Shown piece after piece: positions 33,870 to 42,478 of a stretch of 64,000 nucleotides of DNA. Source of the stretch: Bacteroidota bacterium (GTDB lineage: Bacteria > Bacteroidota > Bacteroidia > Flavobacteriales > Weeksellaceae); assembly GCA_023458415.1 (NCBI GenBank), contig JAEWZO010000020.1, positions 71,263-135,262 of the forward strand, read 5' to 3'. Below the pieces are notes generated by a model. The model searched no databases. It was not told where the DNA came from and saw only the letters and a list, made by a program, of their open reading frames with translations. The first letter of the stretch is position 1, and each line of letters starts with the position of its first letter. The position numbers and the translations under genes are program-made.

Positions 33870-35846
33870 ATGTCAAAAGAATGTTGTTCAAACGATCGCA
33901 ATCAGCATAAAAATTTGGAGAATCATCATGGCCATGATCACACTCATAATCACGATCATTCTCATGATTTGGAAGGAAAATCCACACTGCAGCTTTTCCT
34001 TCCCTCCGTTGTTTCTTTTATCCTGCTGATTTTCGGATTAACAATGGATTTCTGGCTGAAACCAGACTGGTTTTCAGGATGGATTCGTGTTGTGTGGTAC
34101 GCCGCTGCTTATATTCCGGTTGGTTTTCCTGTTATGAAAGAAGCGTTTCACAGCATCCGTTACAGCGATTTTTTCTCTGAATTTCTGCTGATGACGATTG
34201 CCACTGTTGGTGCTTTTGCTATCGGCGAATACCCGGAAGGTGTAGCGGTGATGCTTTTCTACTCCGTAGGTGAAGTTTTTCAGACTTTGGCGGTAAACAA
34301 AGCGCAGAAGAACATTAAATCTCTGCTCGATCAGCGTCCCGACGAAGTGACAGTTCTTGAAAATAATCAACCTAAAACCATAAAGGCGGAATCCGCCCGA
34401 ATTGGACAGATTATTCAACTGAAACCGGGCGAAAAACTGGCTTTGGACGGAGAACTTCTGTCTGAAACCGCTTCTTTCAACACGGCAGCTTTAACCGGAG
34501 AAAGCAAACCCGACACGAAGAAAAAAGGCGATTCGGTCTTGGCCGGTATGATTAATCTATATTCAGTTTCTGAAGTAAAGATCAATACTGAGTATAAAGA
34601 TTCCAAATTGTCAAAAATTCTGGAACTGGTTCAGAATGCGACTTCCCAAAAAGCTCCGACTGAACTTTTCATCCGCAAGTTTGCAAAAATATATACGCCA
34701 ATTGTGGTTGTTCTTGCAGCATTAATTGCGCTTCTTCCCTACTTTATTGTAGAAGATTATATTTTCAGCGACTGGCTGTACCGTGCACTGATTTTCCTGG
34801 TGATTTCCTGTCCCTGTGCATTGGTGATTTCCATTCCGTTGGGGTATTTTGGTGGAATTGGAGCCGGAAGCCGCAATGGAATTCTGTTTAAAGGCAGTAA
34901 TTTTCTGGATGCTTTGGCCAACATCAAAAATGTTGTGATGGACAAAACCGGAACGATGACAAAAGGCGTTTTCAAAGTTCAGGACGTCTATATTGAAAAT
35001 AATTTCGACAGAGATGAAATTCTGAAATATTTAAATCTGCTGGAAAGTAAATCCACACATCCCATAGCCACTGCAGTTCACGAATATGTTGGTGAAGTTG
35101 ATTACACCATTACACTTGAAATTCCGGAAGAAATCCCCGGTCACGGACTCAAGGGAATGATTGCCGGAAAAGAAATACTCGCCGGAAACTTCAAACTGAT
35201 GGAAAAATACGGAATTCAACATGACATCAGTCACCCAAACGTTTCTGATACGCTGATTGCCATTGCATTCAACAAAAATTTTGCCGGTTACCTCACGATT
35301 TCAGACGAAATAAAAGCAGATGCTGCCGAAACGGTTCAGCAACTCAAAAACCTTCATGTTACAACCACGATGTTAAGCGGCGACAAATCCTCAGTGGTTC
35401 GTGACGTTGCGCAAAAAATCGGTATTCAGCATTATTTTGGCGATTTGCTGCCCGAAGACAAAGTGAATAAAGTAAAAGAGCTCAAGGCAAAAAAAGAAAC
35501 CGTTGCGTTTGTAGGTGATGGCATAAATGACGCTCCTGTTGTAGCGTTAAGCGACGTAGGAATTGCCATGGGCGGACTCGGAAGTGATGCGACGATTGAA
35601 ACCGCAGATGTTGTGATTCAGGATGATAAACCTTCCAAAATTCCGATGGCGATCAGGATTGGTAAAGAGACAAAAAAAATTGTTTGGCAAAATATTATTC
35701 TCGCATTTGGAGTAAAGGCAATTGTCCTGATTCTCGGCGCAGGCGGACTGGCAACCATGTGGGAAGCCATTTTTGCAGATGTTGGCGTTGCACTTTTGGC
35801 TGTTCTGAATGCAGTTCGAATTCAGAATATGAAGTTTAATTCCTGA
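33870..35846 (+). CDS. Zinc/cadmium/lead-type P1B-ATPase
   Basis: 658 residues from ATG 33870 (a TTG six codons earlier falls in the -7 box TATTTTTG at 33847-33854). Instead of an N-terminal CxxC metal domain it has a His-rich tail (HGHDHTHNHDHSHD). Eight spans follow; the metal site CPC (about 314-316) is in ISCPCALVISIP, the phosphorylated Asp in DKTGTMTKG (about 358), then the AFVGDGINDAP hinge. The Lys in AFGVKAIVLILG and Asp in IFADVGVALLAVLNA are the P1B-2 (Zn2+/Cd2+/Pb2+) signature. It should export these ions from the cytoplasm. Confidence 0.92.
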   Translation: MSKECCSNDRNQHKNLENHHGHDHTHNHDHSHDLEGKSTLQLFLPSVVSFILLIFGLTMDFWLKPDWFSGWIRVVWYAAAYIPVGFPVMKEAFHSIRYSDFFSEFLLMTIATVGAFAIGEYPEGVAVMLFYSVGEVFQTLAVNKAQKNIKSLLDQRPDEVTVLENNQPKTIKAESARIGQIIQLKPGEKLALDGELLSETASFNTAALTGESKPDTKKKGDSVLAGMINLYSVSEVKINTEYKDSKLSKILELVQNATSQKAPTELFIRKFAKIYTPIVVVLAALIALLPYFIVEDYIFSDWLYRALIFLVISCPCALVISIPLGYFGGIGAGSRNGILFKGSNFLDALANIKNVVMDKTGTMTKGVFKVQDVYIENNFDRDEILKYLNLLESKSTHPIATAVHEYVGEVDYTITLEIPEEIPGHGLKGMIAGKEILAGNFKLMEKYGIQHDISHPNVSDTLIAIAFNKNFAGYLTISDEIKADAAETVQQLKNLHVTTTMLSGDKSSVVRDVAQKIGIQHYFGDLLPEDKVNKVKELKAKKETVAFVGDGINDAPVVALSDVGIAMGGLGSDATIETADVVIQDDKPSKIPMAIRIGKETKKIVWQNIILAFGVKAIVLILGAGGLATMWEAIFADVGVALLAVLNAVRIQNMKFNS

Positions 35847-35893
35847 ATGTGGTAATGTAGTAATGTAGTAATATGGTAAAGTGATAATGTGTT
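35846..35893. repeat. Six tandem 8-bp units
   Basis: Consensus AATGTAGT, six degenerate units beginning at the last base of the ATPase stop codon. Two central units are identical. It fills most of the 92-bp gap to the next gene. Confidence 0.7.
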
Positions 35894-35938
35894 AATTTTG
35901 GTAAGAACAGATACCTTTGATAAAAAAATCAATAAAAT

Positions 35939-36253
35939 ATGAACGCAGAACAATATTTTAATGAACTGCTCAACGAAATTCCCGGTGCAATTCCGGGAAA
36001 AATGTTCGGTGCGCTGTGCGCTAAAATGCCCAACGGAAAAGCCGGAATGATGTTTATAGATGAAACTTTACTTGTTAAAATTCCCGAAGAGACAGCTGCT
36101 GAAGAAGGGTTTCCGGTTTTTACTCCAATGGAAAACCGGCCTATGAAAGGTTGGTATGAAATCGATTTTTCACAAAAAGACGATTGGAAAAAATTTGCAG
36201 AACTTTCCTGTTCTGAAGTGGCAAAACTCGCTCCCAACAAAAAGAAAAAGTAA
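35939..36253 (+). CDS. Small TfoX-N-like protein
   Basis: 104 residues. The segment GKMFGALCAKMPNGKAGMMFIDETLLVKIP followed by MKGWYEIDFSQKDDWKKFAELS resembles the N-terminal TfoX/Sxy-like domain, a small alpha-beta fold of unclear biochemical role in stand-alone form. Poly-Lys end. The stop TAA overlaps the ATG of the next gene (TAATG), so the pair is coupled. Confidence 0.6.
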   Translation: MNAEQYFNELLNEIPGAIPGKMFGALCAKMPNGKAGMMFIDETLLVKIPEETAAEEGFPVFTPMENRPMKGWYEIDFSQKDDWKKFAELSCSEVAKLAPNKKKK

Positions 36254-36534
36254 TGCGTAAAGACGAAATTCTCGAAATGAATGCGCTGATGAAAGCCCTG
36301 GAAGAAGACGTAGAGGAAATGGCAGCATTCAACCAAAAGCTTGAAGAGATAACAGCGAAGAAAGAAAAACTCGTCCAATTCTACACTGAAAAATGGATGG
36401 ATTATTACGAAAATTCTGAAGAATTGAACGGTGACAATCTTGAAATTCTAAACCAGGATTCGTTGTGGAATGCTTTATCGGAATGCGATTTTCAGATACG
36501 GGAAATAATCAAGAATTCTGCAAAAATTCTCTGA
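36253..36534 (+). CDS. DUF4298 family small protein
   Basis: 93 residues, mostly alpha-helical and coiled (about 1-45), then WMDYYENSEELNGDNLEILNQDSLWNAL, the DUF4298 pattern. Role unknown. Coupled to the upstream TfoX-like gene by a one-base overlap. Confidence 0.75.
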   Translation: MRKDEILEMNALMKALEEDVEEMAAFNQKLEEITAKKEKLVQFYTEKWMDYYENSEELNGDNLEILNQDSLWNALSECDFQIREIIKNSAKIL

Positions 36535-36625
36535 CAGCGTCTTAACAACCATTCTTAAACAGCAAACGTAAAATCTACTTTTTCAATCTCCCCTTTTTTA
36601 CTTATTTTTAGGCAAAATTTATTCA

Positions 36626-38752
36626 ATGAAGAAACAAATCCTTATAGCAGGTTTATTCCTGAACTCTCTATTTGTTTTCGGGCAACAGTACGGCGGAATG
36701 TGGATTCCAACCGAGGTGAACGAAAAAGAAATGAAAGAAATGGGAATGAAAATTTCCGCAAAACAAATTTTCGATCCATCAAAACCTTCGATTAAAGATG
36801 CTGTCGTACAGTTCGACGGTGGATGTACGGCAGAAGTTATTTCGCCAAAAGGACTTTTGCTCACTAATCACCACTGCGGTTACGACAATATTCAAAGCCA
36901 TTCTACAGTTGAAAATGATCTTCTTACCAATGGTTTCTGGGCGAAAAATATGGGCGAAGAACTTCCGAATCCGGGAGTTACTGTAGATTTCATTGTGGAC
37001 ATCAAGGATGTAACTTCGCAGGTTTTAACTGGTCAAAATTTAACCGATGCCCAGATAAAAACCAATATTGATGCAGTTTCCAAGTCTTTCAAAACGGAAT
37101 CTTACCAGAAAGTTTCCGTACGTCCTGCTTATTACGGCAACAAATATTACGCATACGTAATTGAAACATTTAAAGACATCCGTATGGTCGGTGCACCGCC
37201 ACAGAGCATTGGTAAATTCGGTTCTGATACGGATAACTGGGTATTTCCGAGACATACCGGCGATTTCATGATGTTCAGAATTTATGCCGATAAAAACAAT
37301 AAGCCCGCAGAATACAGCAAAGACAACGTTCCGTATACGCCGAAGCATTTCCTGCCAATTTCCATTAAAGAGAAAAAAGAAGGAGACTTTACGTTTGTTT
37401 TCGGGTTCCCGGGAAGAACTCAGGAATACCTCCCTTCTATCGCGGTTGAAAAAATTCGTACCGAAATAAATCCGGCAGCCATTTCGGTTCGTGATATTGC
37501 TCTTGAAACTCTGGACGAAAAAATGCGTACAGACGACGCAACCAGAATTAAATATGCTTCGAAATTTGCACGAATCGCAAATGCCTGGAAAAAATGGCAG
37601 GGTGAAATGGAAGGTCTAACCAAATCCGGTGCTGTAGAAAAAAAGCAGGCATATGAAAGATCTTTGGCAGCGAAAAATCCTCAGATTAAAACTACGATTG
37701 ATGAATTTAACCGTTTGTATACAGAACAGGCACCTTTTGCACTGAACAGAACGTATTACAGTGAAGCCATCAGAAATGCCGAGACACTTACCTTAGCAAG
37801 TAACTTCTACAACTTTGCTAACGCTGTTGAATCCGGGAAAATGGATGCAAAAACAGCAGACAATTTCAAAAACAGACTGGCTTCTTTCTACAAAGATTAC
37901 GACGGTGAACTGGATGCAAAGGTTACAGCACAAATTCTGGCGCTTTATGCACAGAAAACTCCGGAGCAGTTTCTTCCTGCCGGTTTTAAACAACAATACA
38001 GTGACGAAGCAAAAAATTTAACACAGATTGAAAACTGGTCTAAAAATTCCGTAATAACCGGTCGTGGCACCATCAACGGAGCTACCGTATACAGTGATAT
38101 TAACAAAGTTTTTGCAGATCAAAACGCATTAGCGCAGAACATCAAGAAAGATCCTCTTGTGAATCTTTTTAATGAACTTAGGACAGCATACATGAGCACA
38201 ACCGATGCGAAATATACGTCTTATCAAACTCAGATTGATGCGTTACAGAAAAAATATATGGCGCAACAGATGGAGACGGACAAGGACAGAAAATTTTTCC
38301 CGGACGCCAACTCTACCCTTCGCGTTACGTACGGAAAAGTGGCTGGATCTAACCCGCGTGATGGATTGTATTACGGATATCAAACGCACCTTTCCGGTGT
38401 GATGGAAAAGTATGTTCCGGGAGATTACGAATTTGATGTTCCTAAAAAACTGATCGATCTTTATAACGCAAAAGATTACGGAATTTACAAAAATTCGAAC
38501 GGAGACGTTCCGGTGAACTTTACCGCTACTAACCACACCACTGGTGGAAATTCAGGAAGTCCGGCACTGGATGCTAATGGAAATCTTATCGGTCTGAACT
38601 TCGACAGACAGTGGGAAGGCACGATGAGCGACATCAACTTCGACCCAAGATTCTCAAGAAACATTATGGTAGATACAAAGTACATCCTCTTTATTGTTGA
38701 CAAATACGCCAATGCAAAATGGCTGCTTGATGAGATGAAGATTGTGAAATAG
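36626..38752 (+). CDS. S46 dipeptidyl peptidase, DPP11-like (Asp/Glu-specific)
   Basis: 708 residues with a signal peptide (about 1-19), periplasmic. The chymotrypsin-like catalytic His is in LLTNHHCGYD (about 82-83) and the nucleophile in TGGNSGSPALD (Ser643). Eighteen residues after the Ser the sequence is LNFDRQWEG: an Arg (661) at the S1 position that separates DPP11 (Arg) from DPP7 (Gly) in this family. It should release dipeptides with Asp or Glu at the second position. It feeds the peptide-based nutrition typical of these bacteria. Single gene with a strong terminator. Confidence 0.92.
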   Translation: MKKQILIAGLFLNSLFVFGQQYGGMWIPTEVNEKEMKEMGMKISAKQIFDPSKPSIKDAVVQFDGGCTAEVISPKGLLLTNHHCGYDNIQSHSTVENDLLTNGFWAKNMGEELPNPGVTVDFIVDIKDVTSQVLTGQNLTDAQIKTNIDAVSKSFKTESYQKVSVRPAYYGNKYYAYVIETFKDIRMVGAPPQSIGKFGSDTDNWVFPRHTGDFMMFRIYADKNNKPAEYSKDNVPYTPKHFLPISIKEKKEGDFTFVFGFPGRTQEYLPSIAVEKIRTEINPAAISVRDIALETLDEKMRTDDATRIKYASKFARIANAWKKWQGEMEGLTKSGAVEKKQAYERSLAAKNPQIKTTIDEFNRLYTEQAPFALNRTYYSEAIRNAETLTLASNFYNFANAVESGKMDAKTADNFKNRLASFYKDYDGELDAKVTAQILALYAQKTPEQFLPAGFKQQYSDEAKNLTQIENWSKNSVITGRGTINGATVYSDINKVFADQNALAQNIKKDPLVNLFNELRTAYMSTTDAKYTSYQTQIDALQKKYMAQQMETDKDRKFFPDANSTLRVTYGKVAGSNPRDGLYYGYQTHLSGVMEKYVPGDYEFDVPKKLIDLYNAKDYGIYKNSNGDVPVNFTATNHTTGGNSGSPALDANGNLIGLNFDRQWEGTMSDINFDPRFSRNIMVDTKYILFIVDKYANAKWLLDEMKIVK

Positions 38753-38780
38753 ACTTAATTTACAAAACTTCGATAAGATC

Positions 38781-38810
38781 AAAAATCCGCAGATTGCTCT
38801 GCGGATTTTT
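38781..38810. terminator. Strong terminator after the S46 peptidase
   Basis: Perfect 13-bp stem (38781-38793 with 38798-38810), loop TTGC, ending in T7. A and T runs on both sides allow use by the convergent pseudogene too. Confidence 0.92.
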
Positions 38811-38855
38811 TTCAGTTATTAGGAAATTCACTTAAGTTGCTTTCTGAGAAAACTA

Positions 38856-40064
38856 TTAATCTTTTTTAGTTTTTTCATTCCATTGCATCACCTTTTGCCA
38901 GTATTCAACTAAAAACTCGGGAACGGAAGCGTTTTTGCGTCCGTAATCATTGTAGAAATTTGCATACAATTCTTCCATTGAAATGGTAGGTGGCGAATAA
39001 AAAATCGCTGTTCTGCGTGCGAGTTCTTTTTTGTAATCTTCATCAATTAATCCCTCTACTCCATTTACATTCACAAAATTAGGATAATGGCGGTAGTAAA
39101 CATATCCCGTGTAAGCCTTACGGTTTGTTACGCCTTTCTCTATCAATGGAATATTTTGATACAGGCTGTCTGCTATGGGACTTTTATCAAGATCAAAACC
39201 GAGATCGTCTTTCCCAAGATGGTGGAATGCTGCATCCCATTTTCCATCGAGTATTGGCGGAAAGAACCCGATGTTAGTGGTCGATGATAAATCTCCAATG
39301 GCTTCGAAATTAAGCAGTACATAAGCAACTTTTCCCGGGAAATTTTCGGAAAGATAGGCTCCGGCAGGCTTAACGGAAAAACCCATCAGGTTGTAATCAT
39401 GTTTCATGGAATGCGCAGAATTCAGGATAACGAAATACTTTTGCCGCTTTTCACCAGTATTTTCCAGTTGTTTGATTTTTGCAGTAATGTTAACAGCCAT
39501 CACGCTGTCACGACCTAACATGGATTCTTTATTGCGGATATTTTTCACCACATCATCTTTGGTACGAATTTTTGACCAGTCCACAGCAATATCCGTAGGA
39601 TGCAACGATAGCTTTTTATCTTTTGAAAGTCCTGAATTAATCCGTTACAGCCCCGTGAGCAAATGATGATAATTATACCTTTGCCAAACCGGATACCAGG
39701 TTGAGTTTCGCTGAATATGTATGGCTCGTCTCCGGCTTTCATCTTCACTTAAATTTTTAGCGTGAAGATAATCGTTTATAGGCTTATCGTAGTTGGAGCC
39801 ACCCATTTCCATAAAAATATGTCCGGATTTTTCAATGAATCGTGGATCTGCGAAAACTTCCCGGACTAATTCATACTGTGTATGCTCCTCGTGATTTCTT
39901 TCCGAGAAAATGACAATGTCATACCGATCAAAAAGACTGATCAGATAATCTTTTGCAGAAGTATTCTGTGTTTTAAGAAATTCGACATAGGGTTTTATTT
40001 CCTGATGCTGGGCGGTGAGCGATACAGAGACGAAGAGAATTATTAGTAATAAATAAGTTTTCAT
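38856..40064 (-). pseudogene. Exported protein gene interrupted by one in-frame stop
   Basis: Reading from ATG 40064 there is a signal peptide (MKTYLLLIILFVSVSLTAQ) and about 139 codons ending YNYHHLLTGL, then TAA at 39645-39647, then the same frame continues without another stop for 262 codons (RINSGLSKDKKLSLHPTDIA...). Both halves look like one periplasmic protein; residues near DRYDIVIFSERNHEEHTQYE recall erythromycin-esterase/ChaN-like folds, but I cannot name the family. A Tyr codon (TAT or TAC) at the stop would restore about 402 residues. It lies 7 bp after the prolyl oligopeptidase gene. Sequencing error or recent inactivation both fit. Confidence 0.75.
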
Positions 40065-40071
40065 GGTAGTT

Positions 40072-42237
40072 TTATTTTTTGGGTTGAAAATCAGGATGGC
40101 CGGTTTGCCAAAGGAAGAAGGCTCCTTCACGTGAGTAGGCTTTCAATGTTTCAGAAAAATTCAGACCGCCCGAATGACCGCCTTCAAATTCAGTATAAAG
40201 GAATTGAGGATGGAAATTAGCACCGGCATTTTGTACTGCTGCAGCATATTTTGCCGGTTGCCATACGATGACTCTGGGATCGTTATAACCTGCGGTGATA
40301 TATTGAGCCGGATATCGGGTGCCTGGCTTTACATTTAAGTAAGCATCTGAATCATAAAGATATGCAGCTTCTTTTTCGTCTTTTATTGTTCCATAATCAC
40401 CAATCAGAGGTGTTGGATTTGGTGTAAATTCGCCACGCATGGTATTCAAAACTCCAACTTTTACAATTGCTACCCTGAAGAGGTCCGGCCGGTAAACAGC
40501 CAATCTGCCCACCAACTGGCCGCCTGCACTTGCTCCCTCAATTCCGAGTTTTTCCGGCGAAGTATATTTGTTTTTTATCAGCCATTCTGCTGCTGCTACC
40601 CAGTCTTTCCAACTGTTGGATTTGGTTTCTTTTTTTCCGCCCATATACCAGTCAAGGCCTTTTTCCCCGCCTCCTCTTACGTGAGGTACTGCATAAACCA
40701 ATCCCTGTTCAAAGAAATAGGGTGGAATTGAAGGGCTCGGTTTGACGCTAATACCAAATGCACCATATCCGTACATCAGACATATATTGCTTCCGTCTTT
40801 TTTCAGGTATCTTTTATCGTAAACTATGGATAAAGGCACCAAAACGCCATCGTGCGACGGAATCTCAACTTCCTCAACAGTCAGATAAGTGTTTTCCGGC
40901 ATTTTACTTTCAGAATAAAACCAGCCTTTTTGCAATTTTCGCTCAGTTAAGTCACAAGTATAATTAGAGGAAAAAGTTGTCCAGGACAGCGCCTGAACCG
41001 TGGTTTCATTTGTATTCGGACCTAATGGTGTTACTGTTACAATTCCGGTAAGTGGAATGATTAGCTCTTCAATTTTTTTGGTTTTTATGTCATAAACAAA
41101 ATTTTTGGATTCCAAGTCGTTTTTAGTGATCTGAATGATGAAATAATCCTTTGATTTGCCCAAGGATGCTATTTTCCAGTCTTTTGGGGGAGCGTACAGA
41201 AGTTCAGATTTTCCGGTCTGCAAATCATTCAATTCACTTTTTCGGAATTCATAAAACGGGCTGTTCTTGGAAGTGATAAAATATAGTGAATTCCCGGTTA
41301 GGAACTGCGACATCGGAAGTTGCTGATCATCCTTCGTCACCAAAGGCTTCCAGAAAGGCTTCTTCCCAAAAATTTCTGATTTTCTAATGTAATATAAACG
41401 GGTGAAAGCGCTTGCGTCAAAAATCTCTACGATTAAATACTCGGGATGGTTGTATGTGACCGGTGCCAGGATATTGAACTGATCATCATACTTTAGTTCA
41501 GGATTGCCGGTTGATGTTATGATGGTTTTATCTTCAGAGATTTTCGTGCCGGGGACATGTAGTTTTAACTCTCCTCCTTTATAACTGTTCTTATGCACAT
41601 CCTCATTGTCGAGTGCCAAATAAGCAATATGATGTTTGCCTCCCATGGTAACGAATGACGCATACATACCTGGAAGTTCCTCCGGAAGTAATTTCTTGGC
41701 GGACAGATCCATGATTCTTATCTTCCCATTTTCTTTCCCAGCTTCCGATACATTAAATAAAGCATATTTTCCATCATCGCTCATTCTTAATCCTGTGATA
41801 CTGTGCATTTTGCCCTCAATATAAGTTTCAGGATCAAAAAGCATTTCTTCCTTATTATTGGATTTATTCCGGTAATAAAGTTTTGAGACATTTTCTTCGG
41901 CAGTTGCCCTTTTATAAATACTTGCATGGCCGTTTCCGTTTATTTCAGCATAGAAAACGCCCAATCCTTCCATTATATCCATCCAGGACTGATAAATTTT
42001 ATCCTGATTCGGGATGGTGTTCATCACATCAAGGGTAAACTGATTTTGGTCTTTTAACCATTGCGTAAAATTTGGGTCTTCGGTATTCTCCATCCAACGG
42101 TAATCATCTTTGATGACTTTTCCCCAAATGGTGTCGTATACAGGTTTTGCCGGAGTGGTCGGATAATTCCATTTTTGCTGAGCGGAAAACACCGATAAAC
42201 AGAAAATCACTGTTGAAAGTAGAAATAGATTTTTCAT
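40072..42237 (-). CDS. Prolyl oligopeptidase (S9A)
   Basis: 721 residues. A signal peptide (about 1-19) points to the periplasm. The N-terminal propeller (about 75-440) follows YDTIWGKVIKDDYRWMENTEDP, the typical opening; the C-terminal alpha/beta domain has Ser570 in GASAGGQL, Asp653 in AGYNDPRV and His688 in EGGHSGG. It cuts after Pro in short peptides. Upstream of the interrupted gene in the same operon. Confidence 0.93.
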   Translation of the reverse strand: MKNLFLLSTVIFCLSVFSAQQKWNYPTTPAKPVYDTIWGKVIKDDYRWMENTEDPNFTQWLKDQNQFTLDVMNTIPNQDKIYQSWMDIMEGLGVFYAEINGNGHASIYKRATAEENVSKLYYRNKSNNKEEMLFDPETYIEGKMHSITGLRMSDDGKYALFNVSEAGKENGKIRIMDLSAKKLLPEELPGMYASFVTMGGKHHIAYLALDNEDVHKNSYKGGELKLHVPGTKISEDKTIITSTGNPELKYDDQFNILAPVTYNHPEYLIVEIFDASAFTRLYYIRKSEIFGKKPFWKPLVTKDDQQLPMSQFLTGNSLYFITSKNSPFYEFRKSELNDLQTGKSELLYAPPKDWKIASLGKSKDYFIIQITKNDLESKNFVYDIKTKKIEELIIPLTGIVTVTPLGPNTNETTVQALSWTTFSSNYTCDLTERKLQKGWFYSESKMPENTYLTVEEVEIPSHDGVLVPLSIVYDKRYLKKDGSNICLMYGYGAFGISVKPSPSIPPYFFEQGLVYAVPHVRGGGEKGLDWYMGGKKETKSNSWKDWVAAAEWLIKNKYTSPEKLGIEGASAGGQLVGRLAVYRPDLFRVAIVKVGVLNTMRGEFTPNPTPLIGDYGTIKDEKEAAYLYDSDAYLNVKPGTRYPAQYITAGYNDPRVIVWQPAKYAAAVQNAGANFHPQFLYTEFEGGHSGGLNFSETLKAYSREGAFFLWQTGHPDFQPKK

Positions 42238-42433
42238 GGTTGTTGTTTTATTTATTTGATTTTAAAGCTGTCCGGCTTGACTTTTTGACCACTAATCCTC
42301 ATCTAATCAAATCCGTAACTTATTAGTTTACACAAAATTAAAATCAAAATTATGTAATACACAAGAGTGAAATCACCCTTTTTTTAAATATTCATATATT
42401 TTAACTTTTTGAACGTAATGTTAGACCAAAAAA

Positions 42434-42460
42434 AAATCCCGAAGCAATGCTCCGGGATTT
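42434..42460 (-). terminator. Terminator of the aspartase-methyltransferase-M16 operon
   Basis: On the minus strand a stem AAATCCCG / CGGGATTT, extended by inner pairs, followed by nine T; 19 bp after the M16 stop. Confidence 0.85.
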
Positions 42461-42478
42461 ACTTTAATTAGGATGAGT

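Noticed and set aside
38856..40064. Two separate genes at 38856-39605 and 39645-40064
   Set aside because: They lie in the same frame with only one stop between them, and the second would begin at a TTG with no sign of its own start; one broken gene is simpler.
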